Source: Clostridium sp. OF03-18AA (lineage in GTDB: Bacteria; Bacillota; Clostridia; Lachnospirales; Lachnospiraceae). From it: a stretch of DNA of 64,000 nt. The notes under the pieces are model-generated. The model did not search any database. It had not been told where the DNA came from and saw only the letters and a list, made by a program, of their open reading frames with translations. The stretch lies in the NCBI RefSeq assembly GCF_003478035.1, contig NZ_QUEP01000006.1:62001-126000 (forward strand), given 5' to 3'. The translations under genes and the position numbers were made by a program. Positions 8,607 to 16,060 of the stretch are shown here, piece by piece (within the stretch, counting starts at the first letter, position 1; each line of letters begins with the position of its first letter).

Positions 8607-9439
8607 AGAAGATCCTGCGGGAACAGATCCTGGCGGAGATGACATATGAGCGGCAGATGTCGGATGAAGAGATCGCGGACCTCATCGACCGGAAGATGGA
8701 TGCCTGTCTGGAGGAGCAGCTGGGAGAATTCCCGCTGACTCTGGGGGAACGGCTGAAACTCCACAGGGAGTTATTTGACTCTTTCCGGCGTCTTGATATC
8801 CTGCAGGAGCTGGTGGATGATCCGCGGGTGACAGAGATCATGGTAAATGGTCCGGACCAGGTATTCGTAGAGACAGGGGGAAAGATCGGGCGGTGGGAAA
8901 AGTCTTTCGAATCCAGGGAGCAGCTGGAAGATCTGATCCAGCAGATCGTCAGCAGTGTGAACAGGATCGTCAATACATCAACGCCGCTTGCAAATGCCAG
9001 ATTGTCAGACGGATCGAGAGTCCATGTGGTCCTCGAACCGATCGCATTAAACGGACCGATCTTGACGATCCGGAAATTTCCGGAGCCGGTGACGATGGAA
9101 CGGCTCATGGAATACGGAAGCATCTCAAAAGAGGCAGCGGATCTCTTGAAGACGCTTGTTGCGGCGCGCTATAACATCTTTGTCAGCGGCGGCACTGGAG
9201 CGGGAAAAACGACACTCTTAAATGCACTCTCAGAGTTTATCCCATCCGGTGAGCGGGTGATCACGATCGAGGACGCGGCGGAACTGCAGTTAAGCCATAT
9301 CGAGAACCTGGTAAGGTTAGAGACGAGGGACGCGAATGCGGAAGGAGCCGGGGCCATCGGGATCGGGGAGCTGATCCGGGCGGCGCTCCGCATGCGGCCG
9401 GAACCCCACCATTATGAAATAGTGAGGTTTAGAGCGTAA
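8594..9439 (+). pseudogene. cpaF: CpaF/TadA pilus motor ATPase, 5' part, split by prophage
   Basis: The first 269 codons (to 9402) are a typical CpaF/TadA: the N-terminal domain with DPRVTEIMVNGPDQVFVE, Walker A SGGTGAGKTTLL (~196-207), the Asp-box region TIEDAAELQL and RLETRDANAEG (~232), then ALRMRP. There the reading enters prophage DNA and adds 12 unrelated residues before the stop at 9439. The missing part is found in frame at 58462-58891 and begins with the expected [13 protein letters not shown] 8594 is chosen over an upstream in-frame ATG at 8540 inside the previous gene. The truncated product lacks Walker B/His-box parts and should not be an active motor. Confidence 0.92.
9393..9402 (+). 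other. attL core (tgcggccgga)
   Basis: The 10 bases tgcggccgga occur here and again at 58452-58461. Sequence to the left is cpaF coding DNA; sequence to the right is phage. Joining base 9402 to 58462 recreates codons for [10 protein letters not shown], the conserved CpaF segment. The serine-recombinase gene ends 27 bases to the right. Confidence 0.88.
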
Positions 9440-11000
9440 TAAGAAGCCGCTCCCCGTTCCAAGTACACTCCTGAATCACAGCGCGAGCAATCGCGTTTTT
9501 TTCTTTGTCGTCGAATCCATCCAGGCCATGAATCAGTTTCGCGATTTCGGCCGCCGTGGCCTTGGCATCCTTCGCACTGGCAGCAGCCCGGTGGCTTTCC
9601 ATCTCTGCCAGCGAGGCTTCACGCTTCAGAGCACCCAGCTCAACGTCCAGGCGTTCCATTTCCGCAATTATATACTTTGATGCAGCGGAATCCTCGGCCA
9701 GAGCTAACGATGCGGCCAGGCGGCCGATCTTACGCTCACAGGCAGCCACACGGGCCTGCGCAGCCTTCAGATCAGGAACATCGGCCGGAGCTTCCGCTTT
9801 GACGAATTTCTGAATCAAGGCAGGATCCGCAGCGATGCCACGGAACAGCTCCAGGACTTCCTCATCAAGCAGATCGCATTTGATCTGTCCCATGTCGCAG
9901 GCGTCCACACCCTGTCTCATTCGCTTCCTGCAGTAGTACCAGGAAGAACAGGTACCGTCAACCTTTTTCCTTCTGGAGACCTGCATCAAGTTTCCGCACT
10001 TGCACCGGAGCACGCCCTTCAGGAGAGGCACCGGCCACTTTGCGTCCTTGATGCATTTGTTCTGAGTAAACCGGGACTGCACCGCGAGCCATTTTTCGGC
10101 AGACATGAAGGGCTTGTGCTTTCCAAGACACACGGTCCACTTCTCCGGCGGCTGCAGCTGGTGCTTTTTGTTTTTCTCGGTCGACCGGCCGTAGATGATC
10201 ACACCGGCAGATCCGTCCCACATTTCACGAGGGGAGCCAGGGTCCATGATGCAGCCCTTCGCGGCATAGAAGTCGTAGACCTCTGGAGTCGCTTCGACAC
10301 AATATGGCATGGTCAGCATTTTATGCAGCTGCGTGGTCGAAAAGAACTTCCCGCCCTGCGTCCGGATGCCCTGGTTTTTGAATCGCGTCTCCATTCCCTG
10401 CAGGCTGCAGTTATAAGCTAGGAAGGTATCGAAGATCTGCGTCACGTAGCGAGCCCCGTCCGGATCCACCTCAATGGAGCAGTGCTTCTTCCCATTCACA
10501 ACAATATGCTTCCTGACGTAACCAACCGGAGGATTGCCGCCGGTCCAGTATCCCTTTTTAGCAAGGCCCAGCATATTATCCGTAACGCGGGCCGCGATGG
10601 TTTCACGTTCCATTTGAGCAAAGACCACCGTGACATACATCATGGCGCGCCCGATCGGCGTCGTGGTGTCGATATTTTCCTTGATAGAAATGAACATCAC
10701 GCCACGCTCCTCCAGGAGCGCGTAGATATTCGCAAAGTCCTGGACGTTCCTAGAAAGACGATCCAGCTGATAGACCACCAGGACATCGCAGAAGCCACCC
10801 TTTATAAAAGACAACATGCGCTGCAGATCCGGCCGGGACGTATTCGCACCAGTGAAGTCTTCATCAGAGAACTGCTGCCAGGAATCCACCTGACCGGAGA
10901 ACTTCGACTCGCAGTATTCCCGGTTCATCCGGAACTGATTATCGATTGAATCTGATTTATCAGAAAATACGGATTTTCTTCCGTACGAAAAGAACCTCAT
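9429..11000 (-). CDS. Large serine recombinase (phage integrase)
   Basis: 523 residues from ATG 11000 (GGAGG eight bases upstream); an in-frame extension to 11138 has no RBS. The resolvase domain starts FFSYGRKS, with Ser10 as probable nucleophile, and includes VYQLDRLSRN (~90) and FAQMERETIAARV (~145). The recombinase domain follows, then a zinc ribbon (CKCGNLM...YYCRKRM...CD, ~345-385) and a C-terminal coiled coil. Enzymes of this type cut attP and attB by a serine-linked mechanism with short core identity, matching the 10-bp core 27 bases from its 3' end. It is transcribed toward attL, away from the rest of the phage. Confidence 0.93.
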   Translation of the reverse strand: MRFFSYGRKSVFSDKSDSIDNQFRMNREYCESKFSGQVDSWQQFSDEDFTGANTSRPDLQRMLSFIKGGFCDVLVVYQLDRLSRNVQDFANIYALLEERGVMFISIKENIDTTTPIGRAMMYVTVVFAQMERETIAARVTDNMLGLAKKGYWTGGNPPVGYVRKHIVVNGKKHCSIEVDPDGARYVTQIFDTFLAYNCSLQGMETRFKNQGIRTQGGKFFSTTQLHKMLTMPYCVEATPEVYDFYAAKGCIMDPGSPREMWDGSAGVIIYGRSTEKNKKHQLQPPEKWTVCLGKHKPFMSAEKWLAVQSRFTQNKCIKDAKWPVPLLKGVLRCKCGNLMQVSRRKKVDGTCSSWYYCRKRMRQGVDACDMGQIKCDLLDEEVLELFRGIAADPALIQKFVKAEAPADVPDLKAAQARVAACERKIGRLAASLALAEDSAASKYIIAEMERLDVELGALKREASLAEMESHRAAASAKDAKATAAEIAKLIHGLDGFDDKEKNAIARAVIQECTWNGERLLITL

Positions 11001-11036
11001 CGTCCTCACCTCCAAAAAAGAGTATAAAAAATAAAC

Positions 11037-11151
11037 CCTTGCGGATTTACGGAAACGGCTGTAAAATATATATGCAAAACATATCTTATATTTTACAGCT
11101 TCCGCAAGGAAGAGCAAGTCGCCTGGTGTTGGTAGCACCGGGCGGTTTTTT
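11037..11151 (+). ncRNA. Strong inverted repeats followed by a plus-strand terminator; possible small RNA
   Basis: CCTTGCGGA (11037-11045) pairs with TCCGCAAGG (11101-11109); inside it GCTGTAAAATATA (11058-11070) pairs with TATATTTTACAGC (11087-11099), and ATATG/CATAT closes the tip. A second hairpin at 11121-11143 with a T run at 11146-11151 looks like an intrinsic terminator for plus-strand transcription. Together they could be a ~115-nt structured RNA, or an operator between the divergent transcripts of the region. No clear plus-strand promoter was found, so RNA status is tentative. Confidence 0.35.
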
Positions 11152-11548
11152 ATTTCTTCAATTTCGCAAGCGCGCTGCAGACTTTCACATATGCATCCGC
11201 ACTGATCTGACCACTTTCATACAGAGAACGATATCTCTTCAATTCAGAATCAGGATCATAGGAAGCCGATCTTTTATCATAGACCGGAAGTCCATCCAGG
11301 AGACCAAGCTCCATAGCCAGACAATACATATGTTTACAAGGAGCCTGTCTGATTGCAAAGTCAGCGCAGGTGCACTCCTGCAGTGTAGCTTGATAAGGTT
11401 CGGCAGCAGAGCCCTGAATCACAATCCGTTGTCCCTCTTTATCCAGGGCGACGATTTTCTTTTTTAATTTTTTCCCGGATTCAATTCTCTTGACCTGCTC
11501 AAAATCTGAATGGATACCAGACGGCCATCCTCCAAAATTTACGCTCAT
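11150..11548 (-). CDS. SWIM zinc-finger protein
   Basis: 132 residues with the SWIM signature C-x-C-x(n)-C-x-H: ECTCADFAIRQAPCKHMYC (~residues 60-78). The C-terminal helix (SDSELKRYRSLY-like) is charged. SWIM fingers bind DNA or protein; the role in this phage is unknown. It lies between integrase and repressor on the same strand as both, in the lysogeny block. The RBS region is GAGGAAG, and the ATG is at 11548. Confidence 0.7.
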   Translation of the reverse strand: MSVNFGGWPSGIHSDFEQVKRIESGKKLKKKIVALDKEGQRIVIQGSAAEPYQATLQECTCADFAIRQAPCKHMYCLAMELGLLDGLPVYDKRSASYDPDSELKRYRSLYESGQISADAYVKVCSALAKLKK

Positions 11549-11804
11549 TTCTACACTCTTCCTCTTCCATTATTTACCGGTATTTTATCAGAGCAAAATT
11601 GATTATAATTAACGGCATGTGCCCAGCCCTCCGTCCTTTATTCAAAGGGGGAGTTCGGATGAGCAGAAAGTACATTTTTCTAAAACGAAAAGACATCTAC
11701 GCGATCTACTACCGGTGCACGTGCACCATTTATTATAATTTAGATTTTTCTAATAAAACACAGATCATATTGATACGATAAGGGCCAGGAGGACTGGGTA
11801 CATA

Positions 11805-12299
11805 CTACCCAAGCCCGCCTTCTTTTTCTTCCCGATTTTCCAGCGGCGGGAACTTTCGCTCCAGCTCCCCTGGTGTATCAGGAATCCCTGCGTAGATATC
11901 TCCAACAGGGAATGCCTTGTCGTTCTGATCAGCTGCGCCATCAAGGGCAGCAACCACATCAATCATAAAATTGATGATTGTCTCACGTGAGCCTGCTTTC
12001 AGGTTCACGTATTTTTCTATAAGAACCTGATCTGCATTAGACAGATTGTATTTTTTCGCCAGGGCTTCCAGCTCATCGTTGGATTCAGGGGCGAACATTT
12101 CACCGGTTCCGTTTCGGAGCCACTCTTCATTCACATCAAATTCTCTACAAATAAGAGAAATGACTGGAGCTGAAGGATTGCGCCTCCCGCTTTCATATCC
12201 AGTGATTGTATTCTGAACAGAACCAATTCTGGAAGCAAAGGCCTCTTGCGTAAGATCGAGCTCTTTTCTTAATCGTTTCAAGCGATCTCCTATATTCAA
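11805..12299 (-). CDS. CI-like XRE-family phage repressor
   Basis: The XRE helix-turn-helix occupies the first ~60 residues (IGDRLKRLRKELDLTQEAFA, then GSVQNTITGYESGRRNPSA), followed by the typical DVNEEWLRNGTGEMF linker and a C-terminal part without a LexA-type Ser-Lys peptidase motif. TTG 12299 is proposed as start: AGGAGG is eight bases away, whereas the in-frame GTG at 12308 abuts that SD. It is transcribed from a consensus minus-strand promoter (12323-12351) that faces the early promoter. It should maintain lysogeny by blocking rightward early transcription. Confidence 0.88.
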   Translation of the reverse strand: MNIGDRLKRLRKELDLTQEAFASRIGSVQNTITGYESGRRNPSAPVISLICREFDVNEEWLRNGTGEMFAPESNDELEALAKKYNLSNADQVLIEKYVNLKAGSRETIINFMIDVVAALDGAADQNDKAFPVGDIYAGIPDTPGELERKFPPLENREEKEGGLG

Positions 12300-12322
12300 T
12301 TTTCTCACCTCCTATGTTTTGA

Positions 12323-12425
12323 ATTATAAAGCATCAACACGGCGTTGTCAACAAAATATCGCATAGACAACAAAAATATATTGACAAACACGCTAATGGC
12401 AATATATAATAACGGCAGAGACAAC
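12323..12425. promoter_or_regulatory. Divergent repressor/early promoters with GACAAC operator half-sites
   Basis: Minus strand: TTGACA at 12351-12346 and TATAAT at 12328-12323, 17-base spacer, for the repressor. Plus strand: TTGACA at 12381-12386 and TATAAT at 12405-12410, 18-base spacer, for the early genes. GACAAC half-sites occur at 12366-12371 and 12420-12425, with the inverse GTTGTC at 12344-12349; one overlaps the repressor -35 element and two flank the early promoter. This is the expected genetic-switch layout; binding by the repressor is inferred. Confidence 0.8.
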
Positions 12426-12458
12426 AAAACAACGCACCAAACGAAAGGAGGAAACGGT

Positions 12459-12641
12459 ATGACAAAGGAAAGAAGATACACAGCCGAGCAGCTCAGCGAC
12501 GCTGAGAAGATGGCAGCAGCCCTCGCGAACGTTCCGGATGACAAAAAAACCCTCGTCATAATGATGACAAACTCATTCATGGCCGGAATGGAAGCACAGA
12601 AAGCCATTGACGATACAGCCAAAGCAGCAGCGCTGGCATAA
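12459..12641 (+). CDS. Small early phage protein, unknown function
   Basis: 60 residues (starts MTKERRYTAEQLSDAEKMAA), first gene after the early promoter, 49 bases downstream of its -10 box, with AAAGGAGG seven bases before the ATG. Predicted to be helical, with a hydrophobic middle VIMMTNSFMAGM. The position resembles Cro-like or antirepressor slots but no HTH is visible. I do not recognise the family. Confidence 0.65.
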   Translation: MTKERRYTAEQLSDAEKMAAALANVPDDKKTLVIMMTNSFMAGMEAQKAIDDTAKAAALA

Positions 12642-12777
12642 ACACACAACTGAATAAGAAGCAAGAGGAAGCATGACACCTCAATAAAAACTGTCTGGTC
12701 TGGCGGAGCCGATGCAATAAATCCGCTCGGCGGATAACCGGAGCCTGCGGCCAACCGTCGTAATTGGGAGAGATAGC

Positions 12778-13014
12778 GTGAGCCCAAGTAAAACAATGGC
12801 GGCTAGGAGGCAGATGAGAACACCAGGAGAGAGAACATCCGGAGCATGGACTGGTGGGTGCGCAATACACCCGGATGGCGGCGATGAAACAGACCGCACT
12901 GCAGGCAACAGCTATACGGCTACCCCACACAAAACTCAGGGAGCAAACAGCGACAGGTTCTTCTTCAACCTTATGGAGAACCTGTCACAGACTGCCGGGC
13001 CCAGCCAAGCCTAG
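12778..13014 (+). CDS. Possible small phage protein in the 12642-13082 gap
   Basis: A 78-residue frame from GTG 12778 with GGGAGAG eight bases upstream. The product is polar and low in hydrophobic residues (MSPSKTMAARRQMRT start), with no recognised domain. A second frame from 12854 covers much of the same DNA, so coding status is uncertain. Apart from these, 12642-13082 shows only short imperfect hairpins. Confidence 0.3.
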   Translation: MSPSKTMAARRQMRTPGERTSGAWTGGCAIHPDGGDETDRTAGNSYTATPHKTQGANSDRFFFNLMENLSQTAGPSQA

Positions 13015-13082
13015 AGAGCAATATAAACAGCTCCGGAAGTCAAGTACTAAATAAAAGAATTTGTAAGAAGGAAGTGAGTAAG

Positions 13083-13871
13083 ATGCAGAGGTATCAGACA
13101 GAGGATGAACACCGGAAAGCAATGAGAGCTAAGATCAACAGAACGATAAAGAGAGGAAGACGCCGGAAACGAATCATCCGAAGATTGAAGAAGGCAGTGC
13201 CAGGCATCTGCATCGGAACATTGATGGTTATCGGAGCAGGATGGGTGATAGCAGCCCCGCTCCCCGATCCAACCACCTATGAGTACAGATTCCAGGCAGA
13301 GAACGGTCAGTGGTACACACCAGATGAGTACGACCAGATGTGCAGAGAAAGAGATGCATACCATAAGCGGGAGCAGGAGGAAGCACAGAAGCTGCATGAC
13401 CAGGTCGTAGCATACCAGGAACAGTACCAGAAAGATCAGGAGGCAGAGTGGGAGCTTTATCAGAGCCAGACCAGACAGGGACTGATTCAGAGTATGGACT
13501 TTGATGCAAACGACGCCTACCTGCTAGAGAAGATCGCAATGGCCGAAGCTGAATCAGAGGACACCGAAGGCAAGGCGCTGGTCATGCTGGTGGTTCTGAA
13601 CCGGGTATGGGATGCAAGATTCCCGGACACGATCGAAGAAGTGATCATGCAGGACGGAGCATTTACACCGATGAGCAATGGCAGATATGACAAGGTGGAG
13701 CCGGATGCCGACTGCATGAAGGCAATGGAGCTGATCACAGTAGAGCACTGGGATGAAAGCCAAGGAGCCCTCTACTTTGAAAAGGCCAGCGACGAAAGCA
13801 CCTGGCATAGCAGGAGCCTGCAGAAGTTATTCGCACACGGAGCACACGCCTTCTACACAGAGAAAGAGTGA
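13083..13871 (+). CDS. SleB-like cell-wall hydrolase, membrane anchored
   Basis: 262 residues from ATG 13083 (AAGGAAG eight bases upstream; a GTG at 13074 lacks room for an SD). A very basic N-terminus (KINRTIKRGRRRKRIIRRL) precedes one membrane segment (~residues 38-56), a polar coiled-coil linker rich in E, Q and Y, then a Hydrolase_2/SleB domain (KIAMAEAESEDTEGKALVML, then DAFTP-like QDGAFTPM). SleB-type enzymes are muramoyl lytic transglycosylases. Finding one in the early region rather than the lysis cassette is unusual; it may remodel the lysogen's wall. Activity is inferred. Confidence 0.8.
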   Translation: MQRYQTEDEHRKAMRAKINRTIKRGRRRKRIIRRLKKAVPGICIGTLMVIGAGWVIAAPLPDPTTYEYRFQAENGQWYTPDEYDQMCRERDAYHKREQEEAQKLHDQVVAYQEQYQKDQEAEWELYQSQTRQGLIQSMDFDANDAYLLEKIAMAEAESEDTEGKALVMLVVLNRVWDARFPDTIEEVIMQDGAFTPMSNGRYDKVEPDADCMKAMELITVEHWDESQGALYFEKASDESTWHSRSLQKLFAHGAHAFYTEKE

Positions 13872-13876
13872 GGACA

Positions 13877-14182
13877 ATGGGAATCAGAATGGAAGTCAAG
13901 CTGACGGATGGGTACCAGCAGCGCTTCACAAGTGCGTGCCTGGCTCAGATCGGAAGCAGAAAAGAGGTAACGAAGATTGAAGATGGCAATGAAGGATGGA
14001 AAGATCATGCTGATCGAAGTGGACAACACACAGATGGCGATCATAAAATCCTGGAACTCAATGAAGTACGACCGGCGCAAAAACATGATGATCGGAGACT
14101 GCAGCAAGGAACTGCTGGACAAGCTCTCCAAGATCGTGAGACTGCCACCGGCCATAGAAAGCTACAGGCAGCGATTGGATGA
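13877..14182 (+). CDS. Possible small gene largely overlapping the next one
   Basis: From ATG 13877 the first ~35 codons (MGIRMEVKLTDGYQQRFTSA onward) look like a plausible amphipathic protein start before the next gene begins, but the remaining two thirds lie out of frame inside 13977-14339 and read like a shadow. This could be a real short gene, or one truncated by a frameshift. I do not recognise the family. Confidence 0.3.
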   Translation: MGIRMEVKLTDGYQQRFTSACLAQIGSRKEVTKIEDGNEGWKDHADRSGQHTDGDHKILELNEVRPAQKHDDRRLQQGTAGQALQDRETATGHRKLQAAIG

Positions 14183-14339
14183 AACACAGCGAGCCGTAGA
14201 TAAGATGCGAATCGAGAAGGAACCGGAGGCCCTGGTCAAATACCCGGTGCAGGGCAGCCTTTACGAGCATCAGGTAAGAGCAGCCAACATGGCGCTCCTG
14301 ACGTTCGGCCTCGCGGATCCGAAGGAGGTACTGAAATGA
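13977..14339 (+). CDS. N-terminal (HARP-like/Q-motif) part of a split phage SNF2 helicase
   Basis: 120 residues, TTG start at 13977 with AGAGG nine bases upstream (ATG 13983 is the alternative). The product has a short beta/alpha domain with a Trp-rich stretch (IIKSWNSMKYDRRKNMMIG) like the accessory domain in front of phage SNF2 helicases, and ends with SLYEHQVRAANMALLTFGL, the helicase Q-motif-like segment that normally lies directly before Walker A. Walker A itself is at the start of the 16061 gene. The two together equal one normal helicase; see findings. The split interpretation is inferred. Confidence 0.55.
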   Translation: MKMAMKDGKIMLIEVDNTQMAIIKSWNSMKYDRRKNMMIGDCSKELLDKLSKIVRLPPAIESYRQRLDETQRAVDKMRIEKEPEALVKYPVQGSLYEHQVRAANMALLTFGLADPKEVLK

Positions 14340-14584
14340 AAGACGCAAGCATGTCGCTCGGAATTTACTTCGAGATAAAGGATTCAGGGTTATACGGAGG
14401 AGAAGGAACCACCGGATACGCGGCCACGATCGTGGAGATCTCGATCGAAGGACTGCAGAATGCTAACTTTGAAAAATACGCAAACAGCCAGCTAGAGGCG
14501 ATGGCCAGCATGGCCAAGGTTCCGAAGGAAAAGGTGCGAATCATATCAAAAGACGAATATGAGGAAAACACCGAGGAAGAATAG
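14336..14584 (+). CDS. Small phage protein, unknown
   Basis: 82 residues, ATG overlapping the previous stop (ATGA) with AAGGAGG upstream. Product starts MKDASMSLGIYFEIKDSGLY and ends in an acidic tail. Alternating beta pattern followed by a helix; no recognised domain. First of the block of genes that separates the two helicase parts. Confidence 0.65.
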   Translation: MKDASMSLGIYFEIKDSGLYGGEGTTGYAATIVEISIEGLQNANFEKYANSQLEAMASMAKVPKEKVRIISKDEYEENTEEE

Positions 14585-14593
14585 GAGGCAACT

Positions 14594-14959
14594 ATGACAT
14601 ACGATGAAATCATCGAACAGCTGGAGATCACCAAGAGCAAAATCAAAGAGATCGCCAGGAACGAATATGGTGGAGAGTCATGGAACGACGATCTGGATGC
14701 GTTGACAGAAGCAGCGGACATCGTCGTAGACTACAGCAAAGTAACAGCTCAGGCATCAGAGATGAGCCAGAAGTACGAACAGCCAGCAATGGCGGTCAGA
14801 CGTGCAGCAGGGCTTTATACTTGCCCGCTTTGCGGCAAGAGAACACAGGTCGGCCACACGCACTGTCACTGGTGTGGAAAGAAGCTCTCCTGGGACAGAG
14901 AAGCATACGCAGACCGCGACTACCCACACATGAGCACGAAGGGAGGCAGGAGACGATGA
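14594..14959 (+). CDS. Zinc-ribbon phage protein
   Basis: 121 residues. The N-terminal ~70 residues are helical (MTYDEIIEQLEITKSKIKEI); the C-terminal part has a clear zinc ribbon CPLCGKRTQVGHTHCHWCGKKL (Cys at ~77, 80, 90/92 and 93 region). RBS AGGAGG precedes the ATG. Such proteins are common in early regions of clostridial phages and usually bind nucleic acid or partner proteins; the specific role is unknown. Confidence 0.7.
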   Translation: MTYDEIIEQLEITKSKIKEIARNEYGGESWNDDLDALTEAADIVVDYSKVTAQASEMSQKYEQPAMAVRRAAGLYTCPLCGKRTQVGHTHCHWCGKKLSWDREAYADRDYPHMSTKGGRRR

Positions 14960-15150
14960 TCATACAGTTAGAGATTCCAAAGGAATTCGCAAAAGACTAT
15001 GCAAACAATAGATTTGATGACTTCTTCAGGAGAGTCTATGCGGATATTGACAACGAAGGAATGTGCGGCAACTACGAAGGTGAAACAGCTCAGATGATGG
15101 CGCGCGCGTTCAAAGAATCGAGGTGCCTGGACTATGAGAAAACTCGTTGA
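14956..15150 (+). CDS. Small conserved-type phage protein
   Basis: 64 residues from ATG 14956, overlapping the previous stop by four bases, with GGGAGGCAGG just upstream. The product (MIIQLEIPKEFAKDYANNRF start; ETAQMMARAFKES end) is of a kind often seen in early operons of Firmicutes phages. Function unknown. Confidence 0.6.
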   Translation: MIIQLEIPKEFAKDYANNRFDDFFRRVYADIDNEGMCGNYEGETAQMMARAFKESRCLDYEKTR

Positions 15151-16047
15151 TGCACCCAGGAAAAAGAAGCAGTGGACCGAGAAAGAGGAAGCCTACCTGC
15201 AGGATAAATGGGGCACGGTCTCCATCAAAGGACTGTCCAAGGCTCTCGGACGATCGGAGAATGCAATCATCGTCAGAGCGCAGCGGCTCGGATGCGGCGC
15301 ACACCTGGCCGGAGACACAAGGATATCCCTGAACCAGCTCATGCTTGCAATCTACGGAAAGAACATGCTCGGCTACACCAGCGACAGGCTGATCCGGTAC
15401 GGACTGCCGGTCAAATGGCACGTAGTGAAGAAGAACCGGTTCAGGGTGATCGACATCGATGCATTCTGGAAATGGGCCGAGGATAACAAGAGCATCCTGG
15501 ACTTCTCCCGGTTTGAAAAATACGGTCTCGGAGCAGAACCGGACTGGGTGGATGTGAAGCGCAAGGCAGATTATAAAAAGCTGCAGCTTCACGGCCAGCA
15601 CAACGCAGCATGGACGAAGACGGAAGACGACAAGCTCCGGTACCTGCTCAGCAAAGGGACATATACATACAGCGACTTGGCAGCAGAGCTGAGACATTCG
15701 GAAGGAGCCATCAAGCGCAGAATCCTAGACCTTGGAATCAATAAGAAGCCTGTGCGGTGCCCCCCCGAAAATGGACGGAGGACGAGGTGGAAACCTTGTG
15801 CCGCATGGTAGACGAAGGCTACGATTTCACACTGATCGCAGAGAAGCTGAACCGGACAGCGCTGGCCACGCGCGGAAAATACGAGCGGCTGCAGAATCCG
15901 GAATATAACAAACGATACAACCGCGGGCAGAATGAGGACTACGAATACCAGGGAATCAGAAGCATAAGCGGAAAAGACATCCTGAAAGACAGAGAGCTGA
16001 TGGATGGCGCCGAGTTCCAGGAGCTGGAGCCGGTAGCAAATAAGTGA
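15134..16047 (+). CDS. SANT/Myb-like multi-repeat DNA-binding protein, split by -1 frame change at a C7 run
   Basis: The first frame (15134-15811) encodes a SANT-like repeat (QWTEKEEAYLQDKWG..., residues ~13-53), a MerR-like HTH-like middle and a second SANT-like repeat (AWTKTEDDKLRYLL, ~155-195). Just after KKPVR it runs into a C7 tract, 15768 region, and ends in unrelated residues at 15811. The -1 frame from the same tract gives a third homologous repeat (KWTEDEVETLCRMVDEGYDF, IAEKLNRTALATRGKYERL) and ends at 16047. The tract is read C-CCC-CCC, a slippery heptamer, so programmed frameshifting, mutation or a lost C in sequencing are all possible. Intact, it would have about 303 residues. Confidence 0.7.
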
Positions 16048-16060
16048 AGGAGGAAAGTAA

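Noticed and set aside
13160..13220. Basic segment of the SleB-like protein as a DNA-binding region
   Set aside because: It directly precedes a membrane segment and better fits the positive-inside rule for a membrane anchor.
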